NCBI GenBank assembly: GCA_050485865.1
Contig: JBJHCE010000001.1
Span: 46,788-110,787 of the forward strand
DNA from: SKNW01 sp050485865
Lineage (GTDB): Bacteria > Gemmatimonadota > Gemmatimonadetes > Longimicrobiales > Gaopeijiaceae
Length of the DNA: 64,000 nucleotides
Reading direction: 5' to 3'
This document shows, in pieces, positions 50,928-59,406 of this stretch (its first letter is position 1; each line of letters opens with the position of its first letter). The notes below the pieces were generated by a model that had not been told where the DNA came from, did no database searches, and saw only the letters and a list, made by a program, of their open reading frames with translations. The position numbers and the translations under genes are program-made.

Positions 50928-52298
50928 TCAGTGGTGGGTATGGTTCGCCAGGTCGGCGAGGGCCGTGACCCCGTCATCCACCACGATCACCCCGATCATC
51001 CCCGCCGCCGTCTCGTTCCCGTCCGCGTCGCGGGGGCCGGTGGCGTGGGAGAGGACATGGCAATGGAAGATCCAGGTCCCACCGAACCGGGGATCGAGGA
51101 TCACGTCCCAGGTCTCGCCGGGCGCCACGCTCAGGGTGTTCATCTCCTGGGGATGCGGCACCGGAAAGCCGTCCTTCGCGATCACGGTGAACGACCCACC
51201 ATGCATGTGCATCGGGTGATACATCGCCCCCAGGTTCGCGATGCGCAGCCGGACCCGCTCGCCCATCCGCATCTCGATGGGCTCGATGAGCGGAAACTCC
51301 TTCCCGTTGATCACGAACCCGAGGGGCCCGTCTCCGAGGATCCACTGGACTTCCCGGTCGGAAGTGCGCACCGCCGGCGGGTTCCGCTCCTCGATGACGA
51401 ACATCCCGTAGAGCCCGGCTCCCTCCTGGCTCATGGCGTTGAAGTGGGAGTGGTAGAGCCGGGTTCCGTGGGGTTCCGCACCGAACTCGTAGGTGAAGGA
51501 CTCCCCGGGCAGGATCGGGTCCTGCGAGATCCCGGGAACCCCGTCCATGTCGTTCGGAACGAAAAGCCCGTGCCAGTGGGTCGTGTGGGGCTCGTCCATC
51601 GCGTTCGTCACGGTGATCCGGACCCGCTCCCCCTCGGTGACCCGGATGAGCGGTCCCGGGATCATCCGGTTGTAGGCCATGGCGTCGACGAGCTTCCCTT
51701 CGGTGGTCTCCCACCGGATCCGCTCGGCGGTGAGCCGGAAGTGCTTCACCCCGTCGGCGTCCATCGTCCAGTCGAGCTCCTCGAGGCCACGGGCCCCGCG
51801 GATCTCGGGTCGCGGGTCGGCGGCCCGGGCCCCGGAAGGATCGACCGGGGCGATGCTTCCGCCCGCCACCACGAGGGTGCCCTTCATCTGGAAGCCCACG
51901 TGCGGGGTGCAGACGAAAAGGTATTCGCCGTCGGGGAAGCGCTCGTCGATGACGATCTCGTGCACCTCGCCCCGGGCGCTCAGGTAGGGTCCGTTCCAGT
52001 CGGGCCCGAGTTCCACTCCGTCGGGGACGTCATTGCGGACGAACTGGACGTTGTGGGGCACGTCCCCGGCCTGGACGAACCGGACCACGTCGCCTCTCCG
52101 CACCTCGAGGCGTTCCACGTCGTACCGGAACGCTCCCCCCTCGTCGAGCATCCGGACCTCGTGGACGCGGGCCTCCGTCCCCTTCGTGTCCTCCCCGGCG
52201 GCGGGGGCACAGGCGGAAAGGGCCACGAGGGCGAAGGCCGCGAGGAGGAGGCCCGCATGGGGCCGGTGCCTGGGAGATGGGACAGTATGGCGCATCAT
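50928..52298 (-). CDS. Multicopper oxidase with extra N-terminal cupredoxin domain, lipoprotein
   Basis: 456 residues. The signal LLLAAFALVALSAC gives a lipobox Cys near residue 30. An N-terminal plastocyanin-like domain carries the type-1 copper set (AGDVPHNVQF, then CTPHVGFQMKG near residue 145). The oxidase part has THWHG, YHSHF, HPMHMHGG and HCHVLSH, i.e. the type-2/3 copper ligands. A His-rich NHTHH tail ends the protein. Possible roles are copper or phenol oxidation in the periplasm; the substrate is unknown. ATG at 52298 was chosen with GGAG 8-9 nt upstream. It is convergent with dsbB. The gap upstream (52299-52512) shows no clear promoter. Confidence 0.88.
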   Translation of the reverse strand: MMRHTVPSPRHRPHAGLLLAAFALVALSACAPAAGEDTKGTEARVHEVRMLDEGGAFRYDVERLEVRRGDVVRFVQAGDVPHNVQFVRNDVPDGVELGPDWNGPYLSARGEVHEIVIDERFPDGEYLFVCTPHVGFQMKGTLVVAGGSIAPVDPSGARAADPRPEIRGARGLEELDWTMDADGVKHFRLTAERIRWETTEGKLVDAMAYNRMIPGPLIRVTEGERVRITVTNAMDEPHTTHWHGLFVPNDMDGVPGISQDPILPGESFTYEFGAEPHGTRLYHSHFNAMSQEGAGLYGMFVIEERNPPAVRTSDREVQWILGDGPLGFVINGKEFPLIEPIEMRMGERVRLRIANLGAMYHPMHMHGGSFTVIAKDGFPVPHPQEMNTLSVAPGETWDVILDPRFGGTWIFHCHVLSHATGPRDADGNETAAGMIGVIVVDDGVTALADLANHTHH

Positions 52299-52512
52299 GA
52301 GAGAAATCTCCATCGAGAAATCGTGAATGCGGATGAGCCCGCTTCGGCGGGGTTTCCGGATGTTGCCGACGGGTACGGAGCCCGAACGACCGCGAGGGAA
52401 GCTCACCAGATCGGACGATCCGTCCTATCGGGGACTTTCCCTCCCGTGGCGTAGGGGAATCCCCCACAGCCGCGCCGGGGGGGGCGCGAACGCCCGGGAC
52501 CGAATGCGAAAC

Positions 52513-52542
52513 GCGGCGGCCCGGACGAATCCGGACCGCCGC
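52513..52542 (-). terminator. Rho-independent-like terminator after the beta-barrel gene
   Basis: GCGGCGG-C-CCGGA, loop CGAA, TCCGG-A-CCGCCGC: a 12-bp stem with one mismatch, 27 nt after the stop codon on the minus strand, followed on that strand by the T-containing GTTTCGCATT. This is the strongest terminator candidate in the window. Confidence 0.7.
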
Positions 52543-52569
52543 GGCGGCGTCAGCCGGAGCGCGATGGGA

Positions 52570-53937
52570 TCAGCGCACCGAGCCCGGGAAGCGGTTGTTC
52601 ACGACGCTGGCCAGGGAGGACCCGAAGCGGTAGCCGAACCCCACCGAACCCTGGTAGCGGTACCCGGTGGGCAGGTTCACGCGACCCAGGAGGATGTCCT
52701 CGTCGGAGTAGTTCGATGCGGCCACGTGGATCTGGTCGTTCACCCGGGAAGCACTCCCCGAGAGATTCAGGTCCAGCCCCCTGCTGATCCGGTAGCTGAT
52801 TTCCCCGTTCAGGCCGAAGGAGTAGAGGGAGGTGTCGTGGAGGTACTGGGAGCTGTCGAAGCCCACACCCGCGTTCCCCCAGGGCTCGCGCACCCGGTAC
52901 TGGAAGGCGAAGCGGTGCGTCGGGAGGGACTCGGTGTCGGCCCCGAAGACGGTCTGCTCGTAGTAGTCGCTGTACTCGACGCCCGCTGCGTAGTGGGCAA
53001 TGAACTGGCGGCGGTTCGCCATGGCGTAGGGGAAGTAGTTCCACTCCACGGCGGGCATGAGGTTCATCCGGTTTCGCTGGTTCTGCGAAAGGGCGTTGCG
53101 GGCGCCCGCATCGAACCCGATCGACACGTGGTCGCTGATGGAGCGCACGAGGAGCGCACTCACCCGCCAGGAATCCTGGTCGTTCCGGACCTCGCGGCCG
53201 TCGGCGAGCTCGATCCGCTGCCTTCGGACGTTCGACCAGATGGAGAAGTCGAACTTCCAGGCCTCGGTGACCCGGTTCACGGAGAGGGTGGGGTTGAAGC
53301 GCTGCTCCGACCTCCGCTCCTGGATGTCCATGTTCCCCGAGAGGCCGACGCGAAAGGTCCAGGAGTTCCACGGGTCCAGGAAGGGGGCCTGGGGCACCTC
53401 GGCCGCCTCCGCGTCCCCTTCCGCCTCGCCGGCTCCGTTCCCCGGCCGGCCGGTGAATCGGAGGTCGAAGTCGCGCGCCTGCCCCGACTCCACCGCGTAA
53501 CGGAGGAGGCCGAGGGCGAAGGTGTGGGCGAGTCCGTCCATGGTTTCGCGCTGGACGTCCGTGCCTGCGGCGGTGTAGGTGATGCGGTCGTCCCGCCCCT
53601 GGAAGTCGCGGAGCCCGATGAGGTCGAAGTTGTAGCGCGTCCCGCCTCCGCCCACGCCGTCGGAGGTGAAGATGACGTGGAGGTCGGCGGTGGTGCGGTC
53701 GCGTACCCAGGTGACCCAGGGGATCTCGGTCTGGAAGTGGTTCGAGTCGCAGTTCCGGCTCTGGCAATCCAGGAAGACCCGGACCCGCTGCGCGACCCCG
53801 TTTCCGAACGCGGGCGAGGAGACCTGCGCCTCCAGGGGGGGTGGGGACACGGCCTCGCCCCCGAGGAAGCCGGTGGCCAGGAGGAACCCCGCGGTGAAGG
53901 GGGCGCGCGCGTTTCTGAGCTTAAGGGGGTGCAGCAT
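52570..53937 (-). CDS. Outer-membrane beta-barrel protein (DUF481-like)
   Basis: 455 residues. The signal peptide ends near PPLEAQV. A mixed N-terminal part (about 40-180) has two Cys (LDCQSRNCDSNHF) and DRITYTAAGTDVQRE. The rest is an aromatic-rich series of strands (WTFRVGLSGNMDIQE, VEWNYFPYAMANRRQFIAHY, FGLNGEISYRISRGLDLNLSG) ending FGYRFGSSLASVVNNRFP. This resembles DUF481-type barrels by eye only. ATG at 53937 (AGGA 6 nt upstream) was preferred over ATG at 53970. It has its own terminator. Function unknown. Confidence 0.72.
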   Translation of the reverse strand: MLHPLKLRNARAPFTAGFLLATGFLGGEAVSPPPLEAQVSSPAFGNGVAQRVRVFLDCQSRNCDSNHFQTEIPWVTWVRDRTTADLHVIFTSDGVGGGGTRYNFDLIGLRDFQGRDDRITYTAAGTDVQRETMDGLAHTFALGLLRYAVESGQARDFDLRFTGRPGNGAGEAEGDAEAAEVPQAPFLDPWNSWTFRVGLSGNMDIQERRSEQRFNPTLSVNRVTEAWKFDFSIWSNVRRQRIELADGREVRNDQDSWRVSALLVRSISDHVSIGFDAGARNALSQNQRNRMNLMPAVEWNYFPYAMANRRQFIAHYAAGVEYSDYYEQTVFGADTESLPTHRFAFQYRVREPWGNAGVGFDSSQYLHDTSLYSFGLNGEISYRISRGLDLNLSGSASRVNDQIHVAASNYSDEDILLGRVNLPTGYRYQGSVGFGYRFGSSLASVVNNRFPGSVR

Positions 53938-54088
53938 CTCCGATCCTTTCCAGTCGTTTCCGCAGGTCATGTCCGACGGTCCCCTCCGGATCCGCCGCGT
54001 TCGCGTTTCGCACTACCCAACCTCCGCGCGTATCCCTAGCTTCCCGCGCGGAACCACCCCTCTCATCCACTGCTCGAAGGCCGGAGCC

Positions 54089-56398
54089 TTGGCAACCGAC
54101 CGCGTTTCCCTCGTCGATACCACCCTGCGTCGCTACCTGGCGGAGGCCGCGGCGGACCGTGGCGACGCCCCGGCGCTCCTTCCTCCGGGGGCTCCGCTTC
54201 GTCCCGGCACCTCCCTCGGCGCGGCGGAGGCCGTCGCCCTCTGGGAGGACCAGGCCACGAGCCGGGCCATCGACGTGGAGGCGCGGCGCCTCAAGGCCTC
54301 GAACCGGTCCTTCTACACGATATCGAGCGCGGGGCACGAGCAGAACGCCGTGGTCGGGGCGCAGCTTCGGCTCACCGACCCCTGCTTCCTGCACTACCGC
54401 TCCGGGGGGCTCATGATGGCCCGGTCCCGGAAGGACCCGGAGGTGGATCCGGTTCTCGATACCCTCCTGTCAATCTGCGCCCGCGCCGACGACCCCATAA
54501 GCCGGGGCCGGCACAAGGTCTGGGGGAGCCGCCGCCTCTGGGTTCCGCCCCAGACCTCCACGATCGCCTCCCACCTCCCGAAGGCGGTGGGGATGGCCTT
54601 TGCCCTCGGGCGCTCCCGCAGACTCGGGCACGATCCGGACGGGCTTCCGGACGATGCCGTCGTCCTCTGCTCCTTCGGGGACGCTTCGGCGAACCACGCC
54701 ACGGCCCTGACCGGGGTCAACTCGGCGCGTTACGCCGCCCGGCGCGGCAATCCCGTACCTGTGCTCTTTCTCTGCGAAGACAACGGAATCGGCATTTCCG
54801 TTGACACCCCGCCCCGGTGGATCCGGGAGACCTTCGGGGGGATGCGTTACCTGCGCTATTTCGAGGCGGAGGGCGAGGTGGACGAGGTGTGGGACGTGGT
54901 GGAGGAGGCGGTCCACCTCTGCCGCACCCGGCGGCTCCCGGTCTTCCTGAGGCTCTCGACGGTGCGGCTCTGGGGGCACGCGGGAAGCGACATCGAGCTC
55001 GCGTACCGGAGCCAGGCCGAGATCGAGGCGTCGGAGGCCCGGGACCCCCTCCTCCGGAACGCCCGGCGTCTCGTGGAAAGCGGCGCGGCGCACCCCGGGG
55101 ACCTCCTCGCCCGGCTCGACGGGATCGTGGAGCGGGTCCGCGCCGCCGGAGAGGAGGCGGCGGGACGACGCCCCCTGGTCTCCGTGGCGGAGGTGGTGGC
55201 ACCTCTCGCCCCCTTCGACGCCGGGGCGGTCCGCGCCGAGGCCGAAGGTACCGTGGATCCGGAGACGCGGGACGCGTTCTGGGGGGCGGACCTCCCGGAG
55301 CGGATCACGAACCCGGTGAAACGGACGATGGCGGCGCACCTGAGCGCAGCACTCGCCGACGAGATGCTCCGCCGCCCGGAGATCCTCGTCTTCGGCGAGG
55401 ACGTGGGGCGGAAGGGGGGCGTCTACTACGTCACGGCCGGGCTCCAGAGGCGGTTCGGGAACGGCCGGGTCATCGACACCCTCCTGGACGAGACCACGAT
55501 CCTCGGGGTGGCGCAGGGCGCTGCCCTCGCGGGCTTTCTCCCGGTCCCCGAGATCCAGTACCTGGCCTACGTCCACAACGCCGTGGACCAGCTCCGGGGC
55601 GAGGCCGCCTCGCTCCAGTTCTTCAGCGACGGCCAGTTCCGGAACCCCATGGTGGTGCGGATGGCCGGGCTCGCCTACCAGAAGGGGTTCGGGGGGCACT
55701 TCCACAACGACAACGCAATCGGCGGGCTCCGGGACATTCCGGGGCTCATCCTGGCCACCCCGTCCAGGGGGGACGATGCCGTGCGGATGCTCCGGGGATG
55801 CCTCGCCGCCGCCCGTGCCTGCGGGCGGGTCGTGGTCTTCCTCGAGCCCATTGCCCTCTACCACGAGAAGGACCTCCACGAGGAGGGCGACGGGCTCTGG
55901 CTTTCCGACTACCCGCCCCCCGGCGAGGCGCTCCTTCCCGGTGAGGTCGGCCACTACCCGGCCCCGGCCCCGGCCCGGACCCCGGGCGCGGAGTCCCGGA
56001 AGAAGCGGGGGGCGCGCCGGAAGGAGGGGCCCGCAGAGCTCCTTCTCGTGAGCTACGCCAACGGACTCCGCATGAGCCTCCAGGCCCGGCGGATCCTCCA
56101 CGAGGCCCACGGGATCCGGGCGGACGTGCTGGACCTGAGGTGGCTGAACCCCCTTCCCTTCGACGCCGTGGCCGGTGCGGCCCGGGACCGGAAGGCCGTG
56201 CTCGTGGTGGACGAGTGCCGGCGCACCGGGGGGGGGATCGCCGAGGCGGTGGTGGCCGACCTGGCCGAGCGGGGCGCCTCGGCCCGCCTCCGTTCCGTGC
56301 GCGCGGCGGACAGCTATGTTCCCCTGGGCCCGGCGGCGAACCTTGTCCTGGTACAGACCGACGAGATCGTGGAGGCGGCCCTGGCCGCGCTCCGGTAG
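54089..56398 (+). CDS. 2-oxoacid dehydrogenase E1, fused alpha and beta subunits
   Basis: 769 residues. Residues about 1-390 are the alpha part, with the thiamine-diphosphate motif GDASANHATALTGVNSAR near residue 197 and EDNGIGISVDTPP. Residues about 400-769 are the beta part (EILVFGEDVGRKGGVYYVTAG, IDTLLDETTILGVAQGAA, NPMVVRMAGL, VLVVDECRRTGG). A basic linker (ESRKKRGARRKE) interrupts the beta part near residue 640. Known fused E1 proteins act on branched-chain 2-oxoacids; the substrate is not proven here. The start is TTG at 54089; ATG at 53969 would add 40 non-conserved residues that cover the probable promoter region. No E2 or E3 gene is nearby. Confidence 0.9.
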   Translation: MATDRVSLVDTTLRRYLAEAAADRGDAPALLPPGAPLRPGTSLGAAEAVALWEDQATSRAIDVEARRLKASNRSFYTISSAGHEQNAVVGAQLRLTDPCFLHYRSGGLMMARSRKDPEVDPVLDTLLSICARADDPISRGRHKVWGSRRLWVPPQTSTIASHLPKAVGMAFALGRSRRLGHDPDGLPDDAVVLCSFGDASANHATALTGVNSARYAARRGNPVPVLFLCEDNGIGISVDTPPRWIRETFGGMRYLRYFEAEGEVDEVWDVVEEAVHLCRTRRLPVFLRLSTVRLWGHAGSDIELAYRSQAEIEASEARDPLLRNARRLVESGAAHPGDLLARLDGIVERVRAAGEEAAGRRPLVSVAEVVAPLAPFDAGAVRAEAEGTVDPETRDAFWGADLPERITNPVKRTMAAHLSAALADEMLRRPEILVFGEDVGRKGGVYYVTAGLQRRFGNGRVIDTLLDETTILGVAQGAALAGFLPVPEIQYLAYVHNAVDQLRGEAASLQFFSDGQFRNPMVVRMAGLAYQKGFGGHFHNDNAIGGLRDIPGLILATPSRGDDAVRMLRGCLAAARACGRVVVFLEPIALYHEKDLHEEGDGLWLSDYPPPGEALLPGEVGHYPAPAPARTPGAESRKKRGARRKEGPAELLLVSYANGLRMSLQARRILHEAHGIRADVLDLRWLNPLPFDAVAGAARDRKAVLVVDECRRTGGGIAEAVVADLAERGASARLRSVRAADSYVPLGPAANLVLVQTDEIVEAALAALR

Positions 56399-56427
56399 CG
56401 CCTTCGAACGACCACCCCCGAGGACCC

Positions 56428-57036
56428 ATGGCGGAAGACCGAGGAGGCACCCCGCTCCACCCGGAGCTCCACCCGGAGCTCCAGGCGATCGCCGATGAAC
56501 TCCGCGCGGCCTCAGACCGCCTCGGGGCGCTCCACCTTCGCATCTCCGAGGGTGCGTGGACCCGGCGTCCGCCGGGCGGCGGCTGGTCCCCGGCAGAGTG
56601 CGTGGCGCACCTGAACCTGACCCACGAGGCCTTCCTCCCCGGGCTTCGGGCGGCGATGGAGGAGGCCCGTGCCCGCGCGGCGGCAACACCCGCCCCCCCG
56701 GTCCGCTTCCGCCGGGGCCTCCTGGGATGGCTCCTCTGGCGGACCATGGGTCCCCCGGCCCGAATGAAGGTGAAGACCGGGGCCGCCTTCGTCCCGACGG
56801 GGGACGACCCGCCCGGGGTCCTGAAGGAGCGCTTCGATGCGTGGCAGGCGGAGCTCGTGGCCCTCGTGGAGGGGGCCGAGGGACTCCCGGTGGGCGACGT
56901 CCGCGTCCCCTCCCCCTTCGCGAAGAAGGTCACCTACACCCTCTTCGCCGCCTTCGGGATCATGGCCCGGCACGAGCACCGGCACCTCTGGCAGGCGGAA
57001 CAGGCGTTCGAGGCCGCCGAAGGGGAGGCCCCGTGA
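56428..57036 (+). CDS. DinB-like four-helix protein
   Basis: 202 residues, about the size of DinB/YfiT proteins. Metal His candidates are in WSPAECVAHLNLTHEAFL and the C-terminal ARHEHRHLWQAEQAF, giving the typical three-His arrangement. RGLLGWLLWRTMGPPARMKVK is characteristic of one DinB_2 subgroup. Some members act as thiol-dependent transferases and many are unassigned. ATG at 56428 is 29 bp after the E1 stop. The stop overlaps the next GTG by 4 bp. Confidence 0.82.
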   Translation: MAEDRGGTPLHPELHPELQAIADELRAASDRLGALHLRISEGAWTRRPPGGGWSPAECVAHLNLTHEAFLPGLRAAMEEARARAAATPAPPVRFRRGLLGWLLWRTMGPPARMKVKTGAAFVPTGDDPPGVLKERFDAWQAELVALVEGAEGLPVGDVRVPSPFAKKVTYTLFAAFGIMARHEHRHLWQAEQAFEAAEGEAP

Positions 57037-57368
57037 TCCGCTACGAGGTCCGCGCCCGGGTCCCGGCCCCCCTCGCCGACGCCTACGCCCGGTACCTCCA
57101 GGAGGAGCACGTCCCCGACCTCCTGGAGACGGGCTGTTTCGTCGAGGCCGAGTTCTCCCGGGCGGGAGCTTCCGGCGACGGCATCGTGCGCTTCCGGAGC
57201 GCCTACCTGGCCCCGGACACCGCGGCCCTCGACCGCTACCTGAGGGAGCACGCCTCCCGCCTCCGCTCCCACGCCCTCGCGCGCTTCCCCGAGGGGCTCT
57301 CCTTCGAGCGGGAGGAGTGGGAGGTGCTCCGTCGCTGGACCCACGCCCCGGGGTCCGGCCCGACCTGA
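57033..57368 (+). CDS. DUF4286-like protein
   Basis: 111 residues. The N-terminus IRYEVRARVPAPLADAYARY followed by HVPDLLETGCFVEAEFSR and the repeated-Arg end (REHASRLRSHALARFPEGLSF) look like the DUF4286 family, small ferredoxin-like-fold proteins of unknown function. The GTG start overlaps the DinB-like stop as GTGA. No catalytic motif is evident. Confidence 0.72.
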   Translation: MIRYEVRARVPAPLADAYARYLQEEHVPDLLETGCFVEAEFSRAGASGDGIVRFRSAYLAPDTAALDRYLREHASRLRSHALARFPEGLSFEREEWEVLRRWTHAPGSGPT

Positions 57369-57406
57369 CCCGCACACCACCCGTTCCCGAGCGCCCCGTG
57401 AGAACC

Positions 57407-58006
57407 ATGCTCCCCTCCCGACCCGCCCTCCCTGCCGCGTTCCTGCTCCTTCTTCCCCTCCTGGTCCCTGCCGGGGTGTCCGCGCAGGGCGGGCACGCGG
57501 GGCACGACCACGGCGACGCCGGCGCCCACGGGTACGCCGACCTCCTCGACCGGGAGATCCGGGCCCTCTCCGACGACGAGATCGCCGCGCTCCTCGCGGG
57601 CGAGGGGATGGGGTTCGCCCTGGCCGCCGAGCTGAACGGGGTCCCCGGCCCCCTCCACGTGCTCGAGCTTCGCGAGGAGCTCGAGCTCGCCCCGGAGCAG
57701 GAGGCCCGGGTCGTTCGCATCTTCCAGGAAATGCGCGCCCGGACGGCGGAACTGGGGGAACGGGTCGTGGAACTCGAGCGGACGCTGGACCTGCGCTTCC
57801 GGCACCGCCACGTGGATGCCGAGGTGGTGGCAGAGCTCACCGCCGCCATTTCCGCCCTGACCGGCGAGATCCGGGCCATCCACCTGGTGGCCCACCTGGA
57901 GACGGACCCGGTGCTCTCGGAGGACCAGCGGGCAAGGTACGCGGTGCTCCGGGGGTACGGTGCCGCGCACGGGGGCGGAGGGTCCGGAGGCGAGGGGGGA
58001 CGCTGA
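57407..58006 (+). CDS. Spy/CpxP-like periplasmic protein
   Basis: 199 residues. A signal peptide (AFLLLLPLLVPAGVSAQ) precedes a His-rich segment (GGHAGHDHGDAGAHG) that may bind metal. The mature part is helical and charged, with LAPEQEARVVRIFQEM and LERTLDLRFRHRHVDAEVV, followed by DPVLSEDQRARYAVLRG, a pattern like Spy/CpxP and periplasmic metal-sensor proteins. ATG at 57407 was chosen; GTG at 57398 is possible. The stop TGA is shared with the putative CTG start of the next gene. Confidence 0.72.
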   Translation: MLPSRPALPAAFLLLLPLLVPAGVSAQGGHAGHDHGDAGAHGYADLLDREIRALSDDEIAALLAGEGMGFALAAELNGVPGPLHVLELREELELAPEQEARVVRIFQEMRARTAELGERVVELERTLDLRFRHRHVDAEVVAELTAAISALTGEIRAIHLVAHLETDPVLSEDQRARYAVLRGYGAAHGGGGSGGEGGR

Positions 58007-58812
58007 ACCTCTCGCCCCCTTCCTCGGGCGGCACCCCCCCCGACCCCCGGGACCGCTTCACCGACCGGGTGGAGGACTACGCCCGCTACCGCCCCGGGTA
58101 CCCGAGGGGGCTCGTGTCCCTCCTCGCGCAGGTGTGCGGGCTCGTCCCGGGATGGAGGGTGGCGGACCTGGGTTCGGGAACCGGCCTTTCGGCCCTCCCC
58201 TTCCTGAACCTGGGATGCACGGTCTTCGGGGTCGAGCCGAACGCCGCCATGCGCCGGGTGGCGGAGGCCCGCCTGGGGGGGCGGGAGGGCTTCCGGAGCG
58301 TGGCGGGGAGCGCGGAGGAGACGGGGCTCCCGGGCGCCTCGGTGGAGCTCGTCGTGGCCGGGCAGGCCTTTCACTGGTTCGACCCTTCCCGCATGCGGAA
58401 GGAAGCGGCAAGGATCCTCGGCGGCGAGGGATGGGTGGCCCTCTTCTGGAACACCCGTCGGCGGGACCAGGGTGGGGCAGACCCCTTCGCGGACGGGTAC
58501 GAGGCGCTCCTCGAGCGGTGGGGAACGGACTACGGCCGGGTGCGCCACGACCGGATGGACCCGGAGCGCCTCCGGGCCCTCTTTCCCGGCGGGTTCGAGA
58601 CGCACCGCCTCCCGAACGCCCAGTCGCTCGACCTGGAGGGGCTCCAGGGGCGGCTCCGCTCCTCGTCGTACATGCCTCCGGAGGGGCACCCGGACCACGA
58701 GGCGATGCTCGCCGCGGCGGAGGGGCTCTTCCGGGCCACCGCGGAAGGGGGGTTCGTGACGCTGCACTACGATACCGAGGTGCACGTGGGGAGGGTCGCC
58801 GGGGACGTCTGA
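58003..58812 (+). CDS. Class I SAM-dependent methyltransferase (apparent CTG start)
   Basis: 269 residues from CTG. The SAM loop is VADLGSGTGLSALPFL, followed by GVEPNAAMRRVA and VVAGQAFHWFDPSRM. This class normally begins with an RFTxRxxDYxxYRPxYP segment; here it reads RDRFTDRVEDYARYRPGYP. The only ATG/GTG/TTG start in frame (GTG at 58069) lies inside that motif and would cut it. CTG at 58003 overlaps the previous stop as CTGA, the same geometry as the other gene pairs here, with AGGGGGGA just upstream. The target is unknown. Confidence 0.8.
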   Translation: MNLSPPSSGGTPPDPRDRFTDRVEDYARYRPGYPRGLVSLLAQVCGLVPGWRVADLGSGTGLSALPFLNLGCTVFGVEPNAAMRRVAEARLGGREGFRSVAGSAEETGLPGASVELVVAGQAFHWFDPSRMRKEAARILGGEGWVALFWNTRRRDQGGADPFADGYEALLERWGTDYGRVRHDRMDPERLRALFPGGFETHRLPNAQSLDLEGLQGRLRSSSYMPPEGHPDHEAMLAAAEGLFRATAEGGFVTLHYDTEVHVGRVAGDV

Positions 58813-58817
58813 GCGGT

Positions 58818-58839
58818 CGCGCAACTCATCTGTTGCGCG
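58818..58839. promoter_or_regulatory. Operator 1 upstream of the SRPBCC-ArsR genes
   Basis: CGCGCAAC-TCATCT-GTTGCGCG is a perfect inverted repeat with 8-bp arms and a 6-bp spacer. It lies 79 bp before the SRPBCC start and is a likely binding site for the ArsR-type regulator encoded downstream (inference). Confidence 0.8.
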
Positions 58840-58849
58840 TTGTCGGGGG

Positions 58850-58873
58850 ATGTGCAACATTCGGGTTGCGCAT
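58850..58873. promoter_or_regulatory. Operator 2 upstream of the SRPBCC-ArsR genes
   Basis: ATGTGCAAC-ATTCGG-GTTGCGCAT has 9-bp arms with one mismatch and the same core (GCAAC-N6-GTTGC) as operator 1. The centres are 33 bp apart, about three DNA turns. A possible promoter, TTGCGC (58833-58838)-N17-AACATT (58856-58861), would lie across both repeats. Confidence 0.8.
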
Positions 58874-58917
58874 TTGTCGCTGCCCCCCCGTTCCTCCTGT
58901 CCGGAGCCACGCATCCC

Positions 58918-59406
58918 ATGGACCGTTCACCCTCCGCTCCACCCGTTCCCGTCCCCGACCGGATCACCCGGGAGATCCGGATCCAGGCTCCGCTCGCCCG
59001 GGTCTGGGCGGCCCTCACCGAGGCCCGGCACCTGGGGCGTTGGTTCGGCGATGCCGGGGCCGAGGTCGACCTCAGCCCGGGGGGCCGGCTGGTCGTCCGG
59101 TGGCACGAGCATGGCACGGCGCTCGGTGTGGTCGAGCGGGTGGAAGCGCCCCGGGTCTTCGCTTTCCGGTGGTCCCTCGTGCCCGACGAGGAGCCTCGCC
59201 CCGGAAGCGAGACCCGGGTCGTCTTCACCCTCCACGAGGAGGAGGGGGGCGGCGGCGTCCTTCTCCAGGTGGAGGAGTCGGGGTTCGCCTCCCTCGACGG
59301 GGGAGCCGGGGAACGCCGGCGGCACTTCGATGCGAACGTGCGGGGATGGCGCGCCGAGCTGGAGGAACTCCGCCTCTGGGTCTCCGCCTCGCTGGAGCGG
59401 GTGTGA
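58918..59406 (+). CDS. SRPBCC / AHSA1-like domain protein
   Basis: 162 residues. The helix-grip fold is recognised from REIRIQAPLARVWAALTEARHL, WFGDAGAEVDLSPGGRLVV, RVEAPRVFAFRWSL and RVVFTLHEEEGGG, with an amphipathic C-terminal helix. Such proteins are commonly encoded with ArsR-type regulators. Its ligand is unknown. ATG at 58918 was preferred over upstream in-frame starts because those would run through the operators. The stop overlaps the regulator's GTG. Confidence 0.87.
   Translation: MDRSPSAPPVPVPDRITREIRIQAPLARVWAALTEARHLGRWFGDAGAEVDLSPGGRLVVRWHEHGTALGVVERVEAPRVFAFRWSLVPDEEPRPGSETRVVFTLHEEEGGGGVLLQVEESGFASLDGGAGERRRHFDANVRGWRAELEELRLWVSASLERV

Noticed and set aside
52393..52440. Palindrome-like GGACGGATCGTCC upstream of the multicopper oxidase as a copper-regulator site
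   Set aside because: The symmetry is short and imperfect and no regulator gene is nearby; it cannot be separated from chance.
53969..54088. Upstream ATG start for the fused E1 protein
   Set aside because: The added 40 residues are not E1-like and the DNA is the divergent intergenic region. TTG at 54089 fits the start of the conserved protein better.
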